A stretch of 64,000 nt of DNA, taken from the NCBI RefSeq assembly GCF_019969725.1, contig NZ_JAHXYW010000003.1:248001-312000 (forward strand), given 5' to 3'. Positions 41,421 to 51,933 of the stretch are shown in pieces. The notes below the pieces were generated by a model. It was not told the origin of the DNA and searched no databases. It saw only the letters and a list, made by a program, of their open reading frames with translations. The translations under genes were made by a program, and so were the position numbers. How positions within the stretch are numbered: the stretch's first letter is position 1; every line of letters starts with the position of its first letter. The stretch comes from Neobacillus bataviensis. GTDB taxonomy: Bacteria > Bacillota > Bacilli > Bacillales_B > DSM-18226.

Positions 41421-42335
41421 TTATTTCAAATAATAGTCTTCAATCATTTCTTTAAGATCATCAGCATCATGTCGAGTTTTTAAATCCAGATACATAACTG
41501 CATATCCGACAGTGAAAAACATAGTCGTAATGATCGTTATAAGGTTACTAATAATCGATAACAACACACTATTACCTAAAGAGAGTCCTAAACTTGCTTG
41601 TACTGCAAAACTTATACTAGAGATGATCAAGTAAAATACAATATAGAGCCCGAATAATGGCCAAGTTCGTTTCTTGGTTAGCCTCCAGCTTCTGGAAAGG
41701 CCTGGCGATTGGCGATCAAGTATGACCGAAGCAAAATAAAAGCTCCAGCGGGTTATAAGTAATCCAATTACCAATGCAAAAGCAAAAAACAGCAATACCC
41801 CTGTAAGAATTCCAACTATCGGATGTCCTATCGCCGAAACGCCGAAACCTGCCCCTGCAATGATAGCCACAGGGATCAGGATTATTCCAAATGTGATTAG
41901 GCCAAATAACAGCGAACTGCCCAGCATTGGCCAAAATCTTGAAAAAGCTTCTTTTATCACTAACCCTGATGAAAATTCTTCATTGTTCCTTATGTGATTA
42001 ACCGCAAAAAGCACTGCTGCTTCCGCTACGGGAAACAGAAGGAAACTTACAATTGCTATCACAATTACTCCTATATCTGCACTTATACTGCTGCTTTCGA
42101 AAGTTCCTGACTCTTCAAAGCTTGAAAGCATTTGTTCAAACCAATCACTTCCCGTCCCAACCTGTCTAAAAAAGCTGGTCCCCGACATAAGCTGAAGTAT
42201 GGCTTGAATTAAATAAACGGGTCCCATTAATATAAGTAAAATCAGGAAAAACTCCTTAAAATGTTTTTTACATAAATTAAAGGTGTGATCCAGAATTTCA
42301 CCAAATCCTTTTGGTTTCGTAAATTTCGAATCCAA
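41421..42335 (-). CDS. Multi-pass membrane protein at head of the MoxR operon
   Basis: This 304-residue protein has six helices and starts KPKGFGEILDHTFNLCKKHF, the pattern seen in the membrane domain associated with glycerophosphodiester phosphodiesterases and related DUF975-like proteins. It has an acidic C-terminal tail (DADDLKEMIEDYYLK). It has no catalytic domain of its own. It is the first gene of the operon running to the DUF58 gene. Confidence 0.75.
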   Translation of the reverse strand: MDSKFTKPKGFGEILDHTFNLCKKHFKEFFLILLILMGPVYLIQAILQLMSGTSFFRQVGTGSDWFEQMLSSFEESGTFESSSISADIGVIVIAIVSFLLFPVAEAAVLFAVNHIRNNEEFSSGLVIKEAFSRFWPMLGSSLLFGLITFGIILIPVAIIAGAGFGVSAIGHPIVGILTGVLLFFAFALVIGLLITRWSFYFASVILDRQSPGLSRSWRLTKKRTWPLFGLYIVFYLIISSISFAVQASLGLSLGNSVLLSIISNLITIITTMFFTVGYAVMYLDLKTRHDADDLKEMIEDYYLK

Positions 42336-42467
42336 ATCAAATTCCCCCTACCTAATAGAAATATATTTAAGGTTTATTTTATCAGTATTCTGCCAGATAA
42401 GTGTAAAAAGTTAATAAAATATGGAAAATTCCGGTGTTTTTGAGTAGATGCACTTTCTTTATGCTTG

Positions 42468-42533
42468 TTGACAAATGGGATCAATTCGAATAGCATTTTG
42501 ACTATAGAATAAGAAATTCTGACCGGACAGTCA
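42468..42533 (+). promoter_or_regulatory. Promoter and operator of the TetR-MFS regulator
   Basis: TTGACA (42468-42473) and TAGCAT (42491-42496) are 17 bp apart. Downstream lies TGACCGGACAGTCA (42520-42533), a dyad nearly repeated before the MFS gene at 43445-43458. Confidence 0.6.
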
Positions 42534-42553
42534 TTTTTTTTGGAGGGTTTGTT

Positions 42554-43414
42554 TTGCGGGAAAAGGAAAAAATTATTATTGAGGCAGGGATGAAGTTATT
42601 TGCCAGCAAAGGCTTTTCTTCAACCTCCATTCAAGAAATTGCAACAGAAAGCGGCATCTCTAAAGGGGCATTTTATTTACATTTTAAATCAAAAGATGAA
42701 TTATTACTTGCTATTTTGGAGTATATATTTGAAACGGTTCATTCTAGTATCTCCATTTATGAACAACAAAATTTGCCGCCAAGGGATAAATTTATCAAAC
42801 AATTATCATCTCTCTTTGGTACTTTTTTAGGGCATAAAGAGTTTTTAATCATGCTTTCAAAAGAACAAGCCATTCCAAGAAATGAAAAAATAAAAAATCT
42901 AATGTTTGAAAAACACCATGAAAATCACCTTCTTTTTCGTAAAGGATTAGTATCTATTTATGGAAAAGAAATCGAACCATATTCTGTTGATCTTGCCATG
43001 ATTCTCGAAGGTCTGTTTCATGCCTATATGAGATTAATGTTTTTTGAACCGGATGATTTTGATTTTGAAGGACTAACGCAATATCTCCTTCGACGTTTAG
43101 ATAGTATTGTTAAAGAAATTACCTCTGAAAAACCATTTTTAACAGAAGATAAACTTAAAAAGGTATTGATAAAATCAAAAAATCTTTTTGATCATGTAGA
43201 TATTCCTCGTATCCTGCAAAAGATGAGGGAAGAATTAAGTCAATTAGAGAATAAAGAAGCGGTAGAAATATCCCTGGATGTGCTCGAAGAGGAAATTAAG
43301 AAAGAAAGTCCACGTATTCCAGTGATTAAAGGAATGTTATCAAACTTAAAAGATGTTAAAGAATTTAAAGATTATGTAAGTTCCATTTCGTCATTTTATA
43401 GTATTGAGGATTAG
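42554..43414 (+). CDS. TetR family regulator of an MFS exporter
   Basis: This 286-residue protein has a standard TetR HTH (FASKGFSSTSIQEIATESGI, KGAFYLHFKSKDELLLAILE) and a longer than usual C-terminal region of about 90 residues. Predicted start is TTG with GGAGGG 9 bases before it. It lies directly upstream of a DHA2-type exporter, and both genes have the same 14-base operator-like motif, so it probably represses the pump and itself. Confidence 0.88.
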   Translation: MREKEKIIIEAGMKLFASKGFSSTSIQEIATESGISKGAFYLHFKSKDELLLAILEYIFETVHSSISIYEQQNLPPRDKFIKQLSSLFGTFLGHKEFLIMLSKEQAIPRNEKIKNLMFEKHHENHLLFRKGLVSIYGKEIEPYSVDLAMILEGLFHAYMRLMFFEPDDFDFEGLTQYLLRRLDSIVKEITSEKPFLTEDKLKKVLIKSKNLFDHVDIPRILQKMREELSQLENKEAVEISLDVLEEEIKKESPRIPVIKGMLSNLKDVKEFKDYVSSISSFYSIED

Positions 43415-43439
43415 TTTAATCCTTCTTTTTTAATTTTTA

Positions 43440-43469
43440 TTGACTGACTGGACATTCAGGTTGTATAAT
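43440..43469 (+). promoter_or_regulatory. MFS exporter promoter with TetR operator in the spacer
   Basis: TTGACT (43440-43445) and TATAAT (43464-43469) are 18 bp apart. The spacer contains TGACTGGACATTCA (43445-43458), which matches the motif at 42520 at 12 of 14 positions. Confidence 0.7.
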
Positions 43470-43525
43470 GACTCAGCGGTCAAGAATTACTAAATCAAAT
43501 AAACGCATGGATAGGAGAAATAAAT

Positions 43526-45130
43526 ATGGGAATACAAGAAAAGGGGATTAATACCCGATTAGTCATAACCGGATTAATAATTGGTATGTTCTTTAGTGCC
43601 CTTGAGCAAACAATTGTCGGTACTGCTATGCCAACGATCATTGCTGAGTTAAATGGCTTCAAAATTTTTGCATGGGTAACAACTGCCTACATGATTACAT
43701 CTACAACGATTGTACCCATTGTCGGTAAACTATCAGACCTTTATGGCAGACGATCACTCTATTTACTCGGAACCATCATCTTTATCATTGGTTCGGGTCT
43801 ATGTGCTACCGCAACCAACATGGAACAATTAGTCCTTTATCGTGGACTTCAGGGAATTGGCGGCGGAATGATTATGCCTCTTTCACAAACAATTATCGGT
43901 GATATCTTTACGGCTGAACAACGAGCGAAGTGGCAAGGAATCTTTGGCGGTCTCTTTGGATTAAGCTCCGTTATTGGCCCGTTCCTTGGCGGACTGATTG
44001 TCGATCATATTAGCTGGCATTGGATTTTCCTTATTAATGTGCCTTTCGGCTTATTATCTGCGTTATTAATCTTTGCCGGATTGAAAAATGAAAATGCTGC
44101 AGCGAAAAAAGAAAAAGTAAACATTGATTATCTAGGGATTATTACCCTGATACCGGCAATTGTCTTGTTATTACTTGGATTAACCTTTGGCGGCGATAAA
44201 TTTGCCTGGACATCTGCAAAATCCTTCCTAATTTTCGGAGGAGCGATTGTACTATTTATAATTTTTGGTTTTATTGAGAAAAAAGCAGTTGAACCTATTC
44301 TAGATTTATCCTTCTTTAAAAATCGTATTTTTGCCACAATGAATGGATTAGGATTTTTATTAGGACTTGGCATGTTTGGGGCGATTATGTTCGTACCAAT
44401 GTATATGCAGGGAATTTTAGGGGTTTCACCTACTCAGGCAGGCTCTACGATGACTCCGATGATGATTGCTATGATTGCAGCAAGTATTATTGGCGGTCAA
44501 TTATTACTAAGGTTTAGCTTCCGTTCGGTATTAACAGCGGGTATGCTGCTCGCCGGTCTTGGATTTTATTTGATGAGCACTATGGGATTAGATTCTAATG
44601 AGTTTACTGCGTATGCTTATATGGTCGTTCTTGGATTGGGTATGGGATTAGTGATGCCTACATTAATGATTGCAATTCAAAACGAATTTCCGAAATCACA
44701 GTTAGGAACAGTAACATCTGCATCGACCTTTTTCCGTTCCATTGGCGGTACGATTGGAATTACGATTTTAAACTCAGTCATGAACCATTCTCTTGAAACC
44801 AAAATGGCCGATGTAGCAAAAAGCACTGACAACCCTGTCGCCCATGGAGCGTTACAAACTCTTTCTGATAAAACAGATGCCTTGTTCGGTCTTTTAATCA
44901 ATCCAGGTTTATTAAAATTACCTGGTGATATACAAAAAATTGTCATTCACGGCATTGAAACAGCATGGTCTGAATCCTTTACGACAGTCTTTTTAACCGG
45001 TCTAATTTTTATTGCAATTGGTGTATTGGTTGCCTTATCGGTCGGAAAAGGCCGTATTAAAAAGGACAATGAACTTAACCAGGAAAAGGGACAACAAGAA
45101 AAATCCTTTGGACGCGAAGCAACTGAATAG
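43526..45130 (+). CDS. MFS DHA2 family multidrug exporter (EmrB/QacA type)
   Basis: This 534-residue protein has fourteen predicted helices. FFSALEQTIVGTAMPTIIAE is the DHA2 motif D1, GKLSDLYGRRSLYLLG motif A and GLFGLSSVIGPFLGGLIVD motif C. It exports drugs or toxic amphiphiles by proton antiport. It is regulated by the adjacent TetR gene, as judged by shared operators. A strong terminator follows. Confidence 0.93.
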   Translation: MGIQEKGINTRLVITGLIIGMFFSALEQTIVGTAMPTIIAELNGFKIFAWVTTAYMITSTTIVPIVGKLSDLYGRRSLYLLGTIIFIIGSGLCATATNMEQLVLYRGLQGIGGGMIMPLSQTIIGDIFTAEQRAKWQGIFGGLFGLSSVIGPFLGGLIVDHISWHWIFLINVPFGLLSALLIFAGLKNENAAAKKEKVNIDYLGIITLIPAIVLLLLGLTFGGDKFAWTSAKSFLIFGGAIVLFIIFGFIEKKAVEPILDLSFFKNRIFATMNGLGFLLGLGMFGAIMFVPMYMQGILGVSPTQAGSTMTPMMIAMIAASIIGGQLLLRFSFRSVLTAGMLLAGLGFYLMSTMGLDSNEFTAYAYMVVLGLGMGLVMPTLMIAIQNEFPKSQLGTVTSASTFFRSIGGTIGITILNSVMNHSLETKMADVAKSTDNPVAHGALQTLSDKTDALFGLLINPGLLKLPGDIQKIVIHGIETAWSESFTTVFLTGLIFIAIGVLVALSVGKGRIKKDNELNQEKGQQEKSFGREATE

Positions 45131-45140
45131 GATTAATAGG

Positions 45141-45177
45141 AAAACTCGGCAATTCTTTGAATTGCCGAGTTTTTTTG
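45141..45177. terminator. Terminator between MFS and response-regulator genes
   Basis: AAAACTCGGCAATTC, TTT, GAATTGCCGAGTTTTTTT: a perfect stem with T-tract. Confidence 0.9.
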
Positions 45178-45179
45178 TT

Positions 45180-45845
45180 TTATTCCTCTGATATTTCATC
45201 ACCTGCTAATCGCGATTCCCTTACAAGCAGGATAGCTTCCTCTCGGTCCGCCACCTGCAATTTGTTAAGAATATTTGTCACGTAATTGGATACCGTTTTT
45301 CCACTAATCTGAAGCTTTGAAGCTATCTTAGAATTGGCTGTTCCATCCGCCATTAAATATAGGACTTCACGTTCTCTTTCAGTAAGATCAGGAAAGGCCT
45401 CTCTGGGAGCAGCCGGACGTGCCATGGAAAAATATTCAATCATCCTAGAGGCGATGCCCGGACTAAAAATGGCCCCGCCATTTCCTACGGCTCGAATGGC
45501 ATTCAACAGCTCATCCTTTTCGGCATCCTTCAATACATATCCTTTTGCACCTGCCCTCATCGCCGCAAAAACGGAATGGTCATCCTGGAACATGGTTAAT
45601 ATTAAAATCTGCGTGGATGGCCTTATTTTCATTATCTCTCTTGTAGCATCAATTCCATTACATCCAGGCATGCGCAGGTCCATCAAGACCACATCTGGTT
45701 CCAAACTTAGGACAAGCTGTATGGCATCTTCCCCAGATGTAGCCTCCCCAACAATCTCTAGTTCAGATGTGGTTAAAAATAGTGTTTTCACCCCGTGGCG
45801 AAATAACGGATGATCGTCCGCTATTAATACCTTAAGCTTTTTCAT
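45180..45845 (-). CDS. NarL/ComA-type response regulator
   Basis: This 221-residue protein has a receiver domain with phospho-acceptor D56 in VVLMDLRMPG and a C-terminal LuxR HTH (LTEREREVLYLMADGTANSK, ISGKTVSNYVTNILNKLQV). It overlaps the histidine kinase gene by 14 bases, which makes it its cognate partner. It is the DNA-binding output of the system; the targets are not visible here. Confidence 0.93.
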   Translation of the reverse strand: MKKLKVLIADDHPLFRHGVKTLFLTTSELEIVGEATSGEDAIQLVLSLEPDVVLMDLRMPGCNGIDATREIMKIRPSTQILILTMFQDDHSVFAAMRAGAKGYVLKDAEKDELLNAIRAVGNGGAIFSPGIASRMIEYFSMARPAAPREAFPDLTEREREVLYLMADGTANSKIASKLQISGKTVSNYVTNILNKLQVADREEAILLVRESRLAGDEISEE

Positions 45846-47994
45846 CGCTCTCCCCCAAAACCCTTTGGTTTACCGGCAGAAATACAAAGATGATCGTTCC
45901 ACCGGTAGGTGCATGTTCAATATGAAACTTCCCGCCTAATTCCACAGCCCTTTCCCTCATGGATCCAATACCAATCCCGCCTTTATGACTGCTCTTTATT
46001 TTTGTCGGAATCCCTTTACCGTCATCCTCTATCATGAGCTGTAATCCTTGTTCATTTCGATCAAGGAAAGAAATAGTTATCGTACAATTGTTTGCCCTAG
46101 AATGTCGCAATACATTTACGATTGCTTCCGTTGCAATGCGATAAGCAGCAACTTCAACAGCGGCGGGTAAGTCAGGCAGCTTCCCAGGCGCATTCAATTG
46201 AAAGGATAATTGATTTGGTTGATTCCGATTTTGGTTATCCTGGTTTGGCAGGGACAGTTCCTTGATTCGTTCATGTATAGCTCCAATCAAGCCCATTTCA
46301 TCCAATGTTGGCGGCCTTAAATCGTAAACTAAGCCGCGAATTTCTGAAACCGTCAGTCGAATAGTTGTTTTTAATTCTTCAAGAATTGTACGTGTTGCAA
46401 GCGGATTTCGCTCGACTAAATCTTCTGCAGCCGCAGCCGTTAAAGCGAGTGCGGCCAGCCTTGGAGCGAGGTCATCATGTAAATTGCTTCGCAGCTTTCT
46501 TCTCTCTTCTTCTCTCGCCAGCACAAGGTTTTCCCTTGATTCCTGTAAATCCGCTGCTAAAAGCTTTAAATCTAAAGAAGCCTTAGCGCTCTGAACAACG
46601 ACACTTGCTTGACGAACTAGCATATCTAAAAGTTTTTGGTCTGATATGGTGAATCCTTCCCCTTTCGATCGCGGTGCTAGTTTTAGTACAGCAATCTCTT
46701 TTCCTTGAAATAACAAATTATAAGCCAAAGGATCGTCTATAGAATCTAAATCCCCTGCTATGATTTCTTCTCTGCCATTTTGATTCAAAATGAGGGATGC
46801 AGATGGCAGCCTCATTGAATCTTTGATCGTCCGGACGACCAATTGTAATACTGCTTCAGGCGAAATAGGGTTTTCCAATTCCTTTGCCAGCCGATTTAAC
46901 ACAGTATATGGGTCATCATTTTCCCCATACATCCTCCGGTTAATAAACCGCTGAACTCTTTCTTTAATCGGTGCAAATAAAACCGCCGCAATTCCAGTCG
47001 CGATTACCGAACTAAATAAATGATTTTCGGTTTGAAATAGTAATCCTGAGTACCACACAGCCAGCACATAAAAAGTTATCGTACATGCGGTCATAATGCC
47101 GTAAACGAGTGTCCGATTAACAATGAAATCAATGTCCCATAATCGATGCTTCATCATTGCGATTAAAATCGCAATCGGAATTAGAATCATACTCGCATGA
47201 ACACCGATTTCTACATAATACAATTGAAATGGGTCTTTAGAAATTGATTGTTGATTTGGAACGAAGATCGCTGTAACGCTAAATAAACTAATTAGGGCTA
47301 ATACCACTCCAAATACGACCCATTTTGCCTGCTGTTTCTCTAGAGGGGTCATCACAAATTTGTAACGGTATATCTGAACAAACACAAGGCTACCAATCCA
47401 GACAATAAACCAAATCCCGAATAACCAATTGGATACGACTTGTAAATTAACAAATGAATCAGGAAAAATCATTCCAGGAACTCGAAGAAGGATAATAGCA
47501 AAACAGAGATATTCAGACCATTTTGGAGCAAATCGACCGTTTGGAAAAAGAAAAAAGAAAAGGATGAATGCTGCCATACCACTGGCTTCTATGGTTTGAA
47601 CAAGATATAGGAGTATCGGATGCACAAGCTTTATTGCTCCCATTATGGGAGTAAAGGTTCCTCCTAGTGATATGAGCATAAAACTTCCCAATAAACCAAT
47701 TGGCTCAGATGATTTTTTTACTAAAAGAATGAAGCCCGCTATCATATAGACGGATCCAAAAACAGTGTAAATACTTACATAAGCAAATGAATATTCAGAT
47801 GGTGTGAACCCATGATTCTTCAGCCAGACAGCACCAGGAGGCGGGTTATAAAAGCCATCACAAATGCTGGAGATACAGTTTGCTTTAATATATTCATAGT
47901 AAATTGGAATGCTGACAATCAACAATATCACGATAAGGACACTTATCACAATTATCGTCCATCGAATAAGAGCGAACCTGTGGGAAGATATCAT
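45832..47994 (-). CDS. Sensor histidine kinase, ComP-like architecture
   Basis: This 720-residue protein has an N-terminal membrane domain of about ten helices (residues 10-320) with an extracytoplasmic loop after TM1 (NPPPGAVWLKNHGFTPSEYS). A GAF-like segment follows (about 370-480), then HisKA_3 (EEERRKLRSNLHDDLAPRLA, phospho-His near residue 505) and HATPase (EDDGKGIPTKI, GIGIGSMRERAVELGG). The layout matches ComP-type kinases, which sense peptides or other extracellular signals. No comX/comQ-like peptide gene lies next to it, so the signal is unknown. Confidence 0.88.
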   Translation of the reverse strand: MISSHRFALIRWTIIVISVLIVILLIVSIPIYYEYIKANCISSICDGFYNPPPGAVWLKNHGFTPSEYSFAYVSIYTVFGSVYMIAGFILLVKKSSEPIGLLGSFMLISLGGTFTPIMGAIKLVHPILLYLVQTIEASGMAAFILFFFLFPNGRFAPKWSEYLCFAIILLRVPGMIFPDSFVNLQVVSNWLFGIWFIVWIGSLVFVQIYRYKFVMTPLEKQQAKWVVFGVVLALISLFSVTAIFVPNQQSISKDPFQLYYVEIGVHASMILIPIAILIAMMKHRLWDIDFIVNRTLVYGIMTACTITFYVLAVWYSGLLFQTENHLFSSVIATGIAAVLFAPIKERVQRFINRRMYGENDDPYTVLNRLAKELENPISPEAVLQLVVRTIKDSMRLPSASLILNQNGREEIIAGDLDSIDDPLAYNLLFQGKEIAVLKLAPRSKGEGFTISDQKLLDMLVRQASVVVQSAKASLDLKLLAADLQESRENLVLAREEERRKLRSNLHDDLAPRLAALALTAAAAEDLVERNPLATRTILEELKTTIRLTVSEIRGLVYDLRPPTLDEMGLIGAIHERIKELSLPNQDNQNRNQPNQLSFQLNAPGKLPDLPAAVEVAAYRIATEAIVNVLRHSRANNCTITISFLDRNEQGLQLMIEDDGKGIPTKIKSSHKGGIGIGSMRERAVELGGKFHIEHAPTGGTIIFVFLPVNQRVLGESDEKA

Positions 47995-48183
47995 TAAAAA
48001 CTCTCCTATTAATCAATCTGATGATAGGGAAATTGTACCAACCTTTCGATTATTCTGTAAATAACATTTTGTTTTCCCGATGGAATTCCCTGCTTTTAGG
48101 AAAAAGAGCCTCTACCTTTCGGGAAGTATTGGGATGGTATGATTCAGGTGTAAGATAAAACAATTACACAGGGGGAACAAATA

Positions 48184-48879
48184 ATGAGTATTCCGAAAGG
48201 CTTTCTAAAGTTCAGTGGTATCATGTTATTATTAGGAGGAATTATGGGGTTTACTGGGCAATTGATCCATCTTGGAGATGTTCCTGAATCTGTTCAGGAC
48301 ATACCGGAATTTTTGAAAGGTGCTGTTAATATCCATGTTCTATTGGCCTATGCCTCTACGTTTATTTTGATGGGATTACCGGCTATATTCTTACGACAAG
48401 CTTCCAGCTTAAAATGGTGGGGCTGGCTATCCTTACCGCTGCTGTTTATCGGATTGATGCTTGAAATTTTTCATGGTCCTGTTCAAATTATCGCTTATCC
48501 AATCATCTTTGATTTTGTTCATACGGCAGCGGATCTTCAGCATGTAAGCGACCTCCTAAATAATATGGCGATTGATCGCTTTCCATTGCAGCTCGCCGTA
48601 TTCATCCCAATTATTCCGGGAATTTTCCTAGGTCTTTTATTATTAGGCATTTCTGCCTTGCGAGCAAAGGTATTCCCAAAAGCACCTGCAATCTTTCTTT
48701 TTGTTGTATTCGCCATTCAAATCCTTAGCTTTGTTGTTCCGGTTCACATCCATCTATTAGAAATTTCATTTGCTTATATCCATCTTATTTTCGTCTGGTT
48801 CGGTGCGCTTTTGACTTTTGAAAAAGCGAACAAATCGGTCAGTCAGAATAACAATGATGTGGTGATGATAAAGAACTAA
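48184..48879 (+). CDS. Uncharacterised multi-pass membrane protein
   Basis: This 231-residue protein has six or seven helices (FSGIMLLLGGIMGFTGQLIH, WWGWLSLPLLFIGLMLEIFH). There are no recognisable catalytic motifs; scattered histidines occur in or near helices. It is divergent from the ComP-like kinase and could be its target, but no shared operator was seen. GGGGGAAC precedes the ATG. A terminator follows. Confidence 0.7.
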   Translation: MSIPKGFLKFSGIMLLLGGIMGFTGQLIHLGDVPESVQDIPEFLKGAVNIHVLLAYASTFILMGLPAIFLRQASSLKWWGWLSLPLLFIGLMLEIFHGPVQIIAYPIIFDFVHTAADLQHVSDLLNNMAIDRFPLQLAVFIPIIPGIFLGLLLLGISALRAKVFPKAPAIFLFVVFAIQILSFVVPVHIHLLEISFAYIHLIFVWFGALLTFEKANKSVSQNNNDVVMIKN

Positions 48880-48885
48880 TGCACA

Positions 48886-48918
48886 AACCCGCAGAATAAT
48901 CCTGCGGGTTAGTTTTTG
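48886..48918. terminator. Terminator between the membrane protein and pepF
   Basis: AACCCGCAG and CTGCGGGTT pair, followed by AGTTTTTGTT. Confidence 0.75.
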
Positions 48919-48919
48919 T

Positions 48920-50707
48920 TTATAGTTTTGAAAATTCTTCTACTAATTCGCTAAATTTTTTAAGAGAATTCTCGATTGGGAGTGGTGTCGTAAGGTCTAC
49001 CCCTGTCTTTTTCAATAATTCAAGCGGATAATCGGAGCTGCCGCTCTTTAAGAAATCTAAATAAGAATGGAGCGTTTTTTGGTCTCCTTCAAGGATTTTT
49101 GTGGCAAGATGTATGGCTGAGGCAAAGCCTGTCGCATATTTGTAAACATAAAATGGCCGATAAAAATGCGGAATTCTAGACCAGCCATATTTTACTTCAT
49201 CATCAAAAACGATCTCTTCTCCATTATATTCCCTAAACAAAGCCTCATAGGTTTGATTAAACACTTCAACATTTAATGGACGGCCGTTTTCCGCCATTTC
49301 ATGCGTCTTTTTCTCAAATTCAGCAAACATAACCTGGGTAAAAAAGGTTCCCTTATATTGATCAATAAAATGATTAACCAGGTGTTTACGGATATTTGCA
49401 TCCTTCTCAGTATTGAGCAAATAATTAATTAGTAAAACCTCATTTACGGTCGAAGCTACCTCCGCCACAAAAATACTATAGCCTGCGGTGATTTGCGGCT
49501 GGTGCTGAGAGCTTAGCTTGCTATGGACACCATGACCGCATTCATGGACCAAAGTAAATAAACTGTCTAAATCATCTTGATGATTAAGGAGTATATATGG
49601 ATGAACACCGTATACGCCAAGATTATACGCTCCGGAGCGTTTACCCGGTGTTTCTCTGACGTCGATGTATCTAGCATCCTTAAATTCGTTTAAGATACTC
49701 AAGTAATCATCGCCAAGTGGTGCTAATGCTTTACACATTGTTTCGTAGGCCTCTTCATACGGGATAACCTGTTTTACACCGCTGATGAGGGGGACACTCA
49801 TATCATATTGCCGAAGTTCCTCCAAACCTAACTTTTCCTTTCGGATTTGATTATAGCGATGAAGTGGTGCGATATTGTTTTTTGTTGTCTGGATGAGATT
49901 TTCATAGACCTCTCTCGGGACTTTATCGCCAAATAGTCCTTTTTCCAATGCAGAAGGATATTGGCGAATTTTCGATAAGGTCACATTATTCTTAATAGCT
50001 GCAGAAAGAGTTGCGGCGATGGAATTTTTTAATTGTACATAAGGTTGGTAATAGGCCTTATAGGCCTCCCTCCGTTTATCACGGTCCTCATCCTCGATTA
50101 ATTTTGAATATAAGCCCCTTGTCAATTCAATCTTCTCACCGCTTTCAACGGTCACTTCGCCAAATTTGATATCTGCATTATTTATCATGCCATAAGTATG
50201 ACTTGGAACTGAAAGCGCTTCACCCAATTGGGATAAGACTTCCTCCTGCTCCTTAATTAACACATGTGCTTTATAGCGGAACGATTCTAATAAATCCTCT
50301 TCAAAGTATTTTAGCCCCTCTTCTTCTTTTATATAAGTTTTTAAGGTTTCTTCTTCTAAGCTTAATAGGAAAGGCATGAAAAAGGATGTTGATGCACTAA
50401 CCTTTACACTCAATTGTTTTGCTCGATCTAACAGGACTTGAGAATTGGTTTCCCTCGTATCTACGTCAACATTTAACATCGCATAGGCATAGACCTTATT
50501 AAATACAAACGATAGTTCTTCACTTTGCTTCAAATACAGATATAAGGATTTCGCATCGGTTATTTTACCATCAAAGCCCTTTAGATCCGTCGCCATTTGT
50601 TCAATGAGCTTTAGGTCCTCTTCCCATTTGGAATGGTCTACATATATATCAGATAAATTCCATTTTTCATGAATGGGCACTTCTGTTCTTGTAGTATATG
50701 TTATCAT
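48920..50707 (-). CDS. pepF: Oligoendopeptidase F
   Basis: This 595-residue M3 metallopeptidase has HECGHGVHSKLS (HExxH zinc site near residue 385) and the downstream Glu in STVNEVLLINYLL. N-terminal RTEVPIHEKWNLSDIY is typical of PepF. It degrades cytosolic peptides of about 7-17 residues. Full length, single gene. Ribosome site AAGGAGCC. Confidence 0.95.
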   Translation of the reverse strand: MITYTTRTEVPIHEKWNLSDIYVDHSKWEEDLKLIEQMATDLKGFDGKITDAKSLYLYLKQSEELSFVFNKVYAYAMLNVDVDTRETNSQVLLDRAKQLSVKVSASTSFFMPFLLSLEEETLKTYIKEEEGLKYFEEDLLESFRYKAHVLIKEQEEVLSQLGEALSVPSHTYGMINNADIKFGEVTVESGEKIELTRGLYSKLIEDEDRDKRREAYKAYYQPYVQLKNSIAATLSAAIKNNVTLSKIRQYPSALEKGLFGDKVPREVYENLIQTTKNNIAPLHRYNQIRKEKLGLEELRQYDMSVPLISGVKQVIPYEEAYETMCKALAPLGDDYLSILNEFKDARYIDVRETPGKRSGAYNLGVYGVHPYILLNHQDDLDSLFTLVHECGHGVHSKLSSQHQPQITAGYSIFVAEVASTVNEVLLINYLLNTEKDANIRKHLVNHFIDQYKGTFFTQVMFAEFEKKTHEMAENGRPLNVEVFNQTYEALFREYNGEEIVFDDEVKYGWSRIPHFYRPFYVYKYATGFASAIHLATKILEGDQKTLHSYLDFLKSGSSDYPLELLKKTGVDLTTPLPIENSLKKFSELVEEFSKL

Positions 50708-50778
50708 TTCAAGGCTCCTTTACCATTAAGATACCATAATTATATATTAAGTTAATTCATTACATGATTTATAATACG

Positions 50779-50812
50779 AAAAAGCAGACCAAAATTTTTG
50801 ATCTGCTCTTTT
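50779..50812 (-). terminator. Terminator of trhO
   Basis: AGCAGA.CAAA and TTTGATCTGCT pair closely. Flanking A- and T-rich tracts make it usable on the minus strand. Confidence 0.65.
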
Positions 50813-50815
50813 CTC

Positions 50816-51775
50816 TTATATTGTTATTTCTTCTCCAATAGCCTTCAATCTTTTTGATACTTCTTCTTCGCTTAAACCATGTTGTGCAACATAGCGGTTT
50901 CTAGGGTGTACCCTGCATTCGTGGGAACAGCTGCGTAAATGTTTATGTTCACTTTCCTCTGAGCAAAGGATTTTTCGATTACATTCTGGATTTGCACAAT
51001 TAACATACCGTTCACATGGCTCGCCTGTATAGAAATCTTTACCTACAACAACATGCTCTTTGCGGTTAACGGGAACACTGATTCGCTCATCAAAAACATA
51101 AAGCTGGCCATCCCATAATTCCCCCTGTACCTCTGGGTCTTTTCCATATGTGACGATACCGCCTTCTAATTGTGAAACATCTTCAAAGCCTTCCTGTCGA
51201 AGCCAGCCAGAGAATTTTTCACAACGAATACCACCCGTACAATAGGTAAGAATCTTTTTGCCTTCAAACTCTTGTTTATTTTCTCTAATCCATTGCGGTA
51301 AATCACGGAAGTTGAGAATATCCGGCCTTACTGCACCTCTAAAATGACCTAAATCAAACTCATAATCATTTCGTGCATCAATGACAACTGTATCTTCCCT
51401 TTGCATCGCTTCGAAAAATTCCCTCGGTTTTAAATGCTTGCCTGTAAGAACATGCGGATCCACATCATCCTCTAGCCGGAGAGTAACTAGCTCTGGTCTA
51501 TGTCGAACACGTAATTTTTTAAAAGCATGCTCAGTAGCTTCATCTATTTTAAAAACAGTACCGGAAAAAAGCGGATGCTCATCCATCCATTTGATATAGT
51601 CATCCGTTTGTTTAATGGTGCCTGAAACCGTTCCATTAATTCCTTCCGATGCAATGATGATCCGACCTAATAAACCTAAATCCTGGCACACTTGACGGTG
51701 TTCATTAACCGTTTCCTCCGGATTCTCGATTTGTACGTATTTATAATATAATAACACTCTATATTCTTGATTCAT
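50816..51775 (-). CDS. trhO: tRNA uridine(34) hydroxylase TrhO (YceA-like rhodanese)
   Basis: The protein is 319 residues: an N-terminal acylphosphatase-like fold ([19 protein letters not shown]), a rhodanese domain with the catalytic cysteine in [17 protein letters not shown], and a C-terminal Cys-rich segment ([25 protein letters not shown]) likely binding zinc. TrhO makes 5-hydroxyuridine at tRNA position 34. The ATG at 51775 with AAGGTGG before it is preferred to an in-frame GTG at 51784. Confidence 0.92.
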   Translation of the reverse strand: MNQEYRVLLYYKYVQIENPEETVNEHRQVCQDLGLLGRIIIASEGINGTVSGTIKQTDDYIKWMDEHPLFSGTVFKIDEATEHAFKKLRVRHRPELVTLRLEDDVDPHVLTGKHLKPREFFEAMQREDTVVIDARNDYEFDLGHFRGAVRPDILNFRDLPQWIRENKQEFEGKKILTYCTGGIRCEKFSGWLRQEGFEDVSQLEGGIVTYGKDPEVQGELWDGQLYVFDERISVPVNRKEHVVVGKDFYTGEPCERYVNCANPECNRKILCSEESEHKHLRSCSHECRVHPRNRYVAQHGLSEEEVSKRLKAIGEEITI

Positions 51776-51933
51776 ATTTACCACCTTACATTTAAAAAAC
51801 TTATTAAAAATCTAACAATCAATTTTAACAAGGTTTAACTTAATTTTCAACCAAACTGCCCCAAAGTGGATTGTGAAAAGAAACCTTCATATTTTCTATT
51901 TAATTGTAAACTCTATCTATAGAAAAGGCGAAA

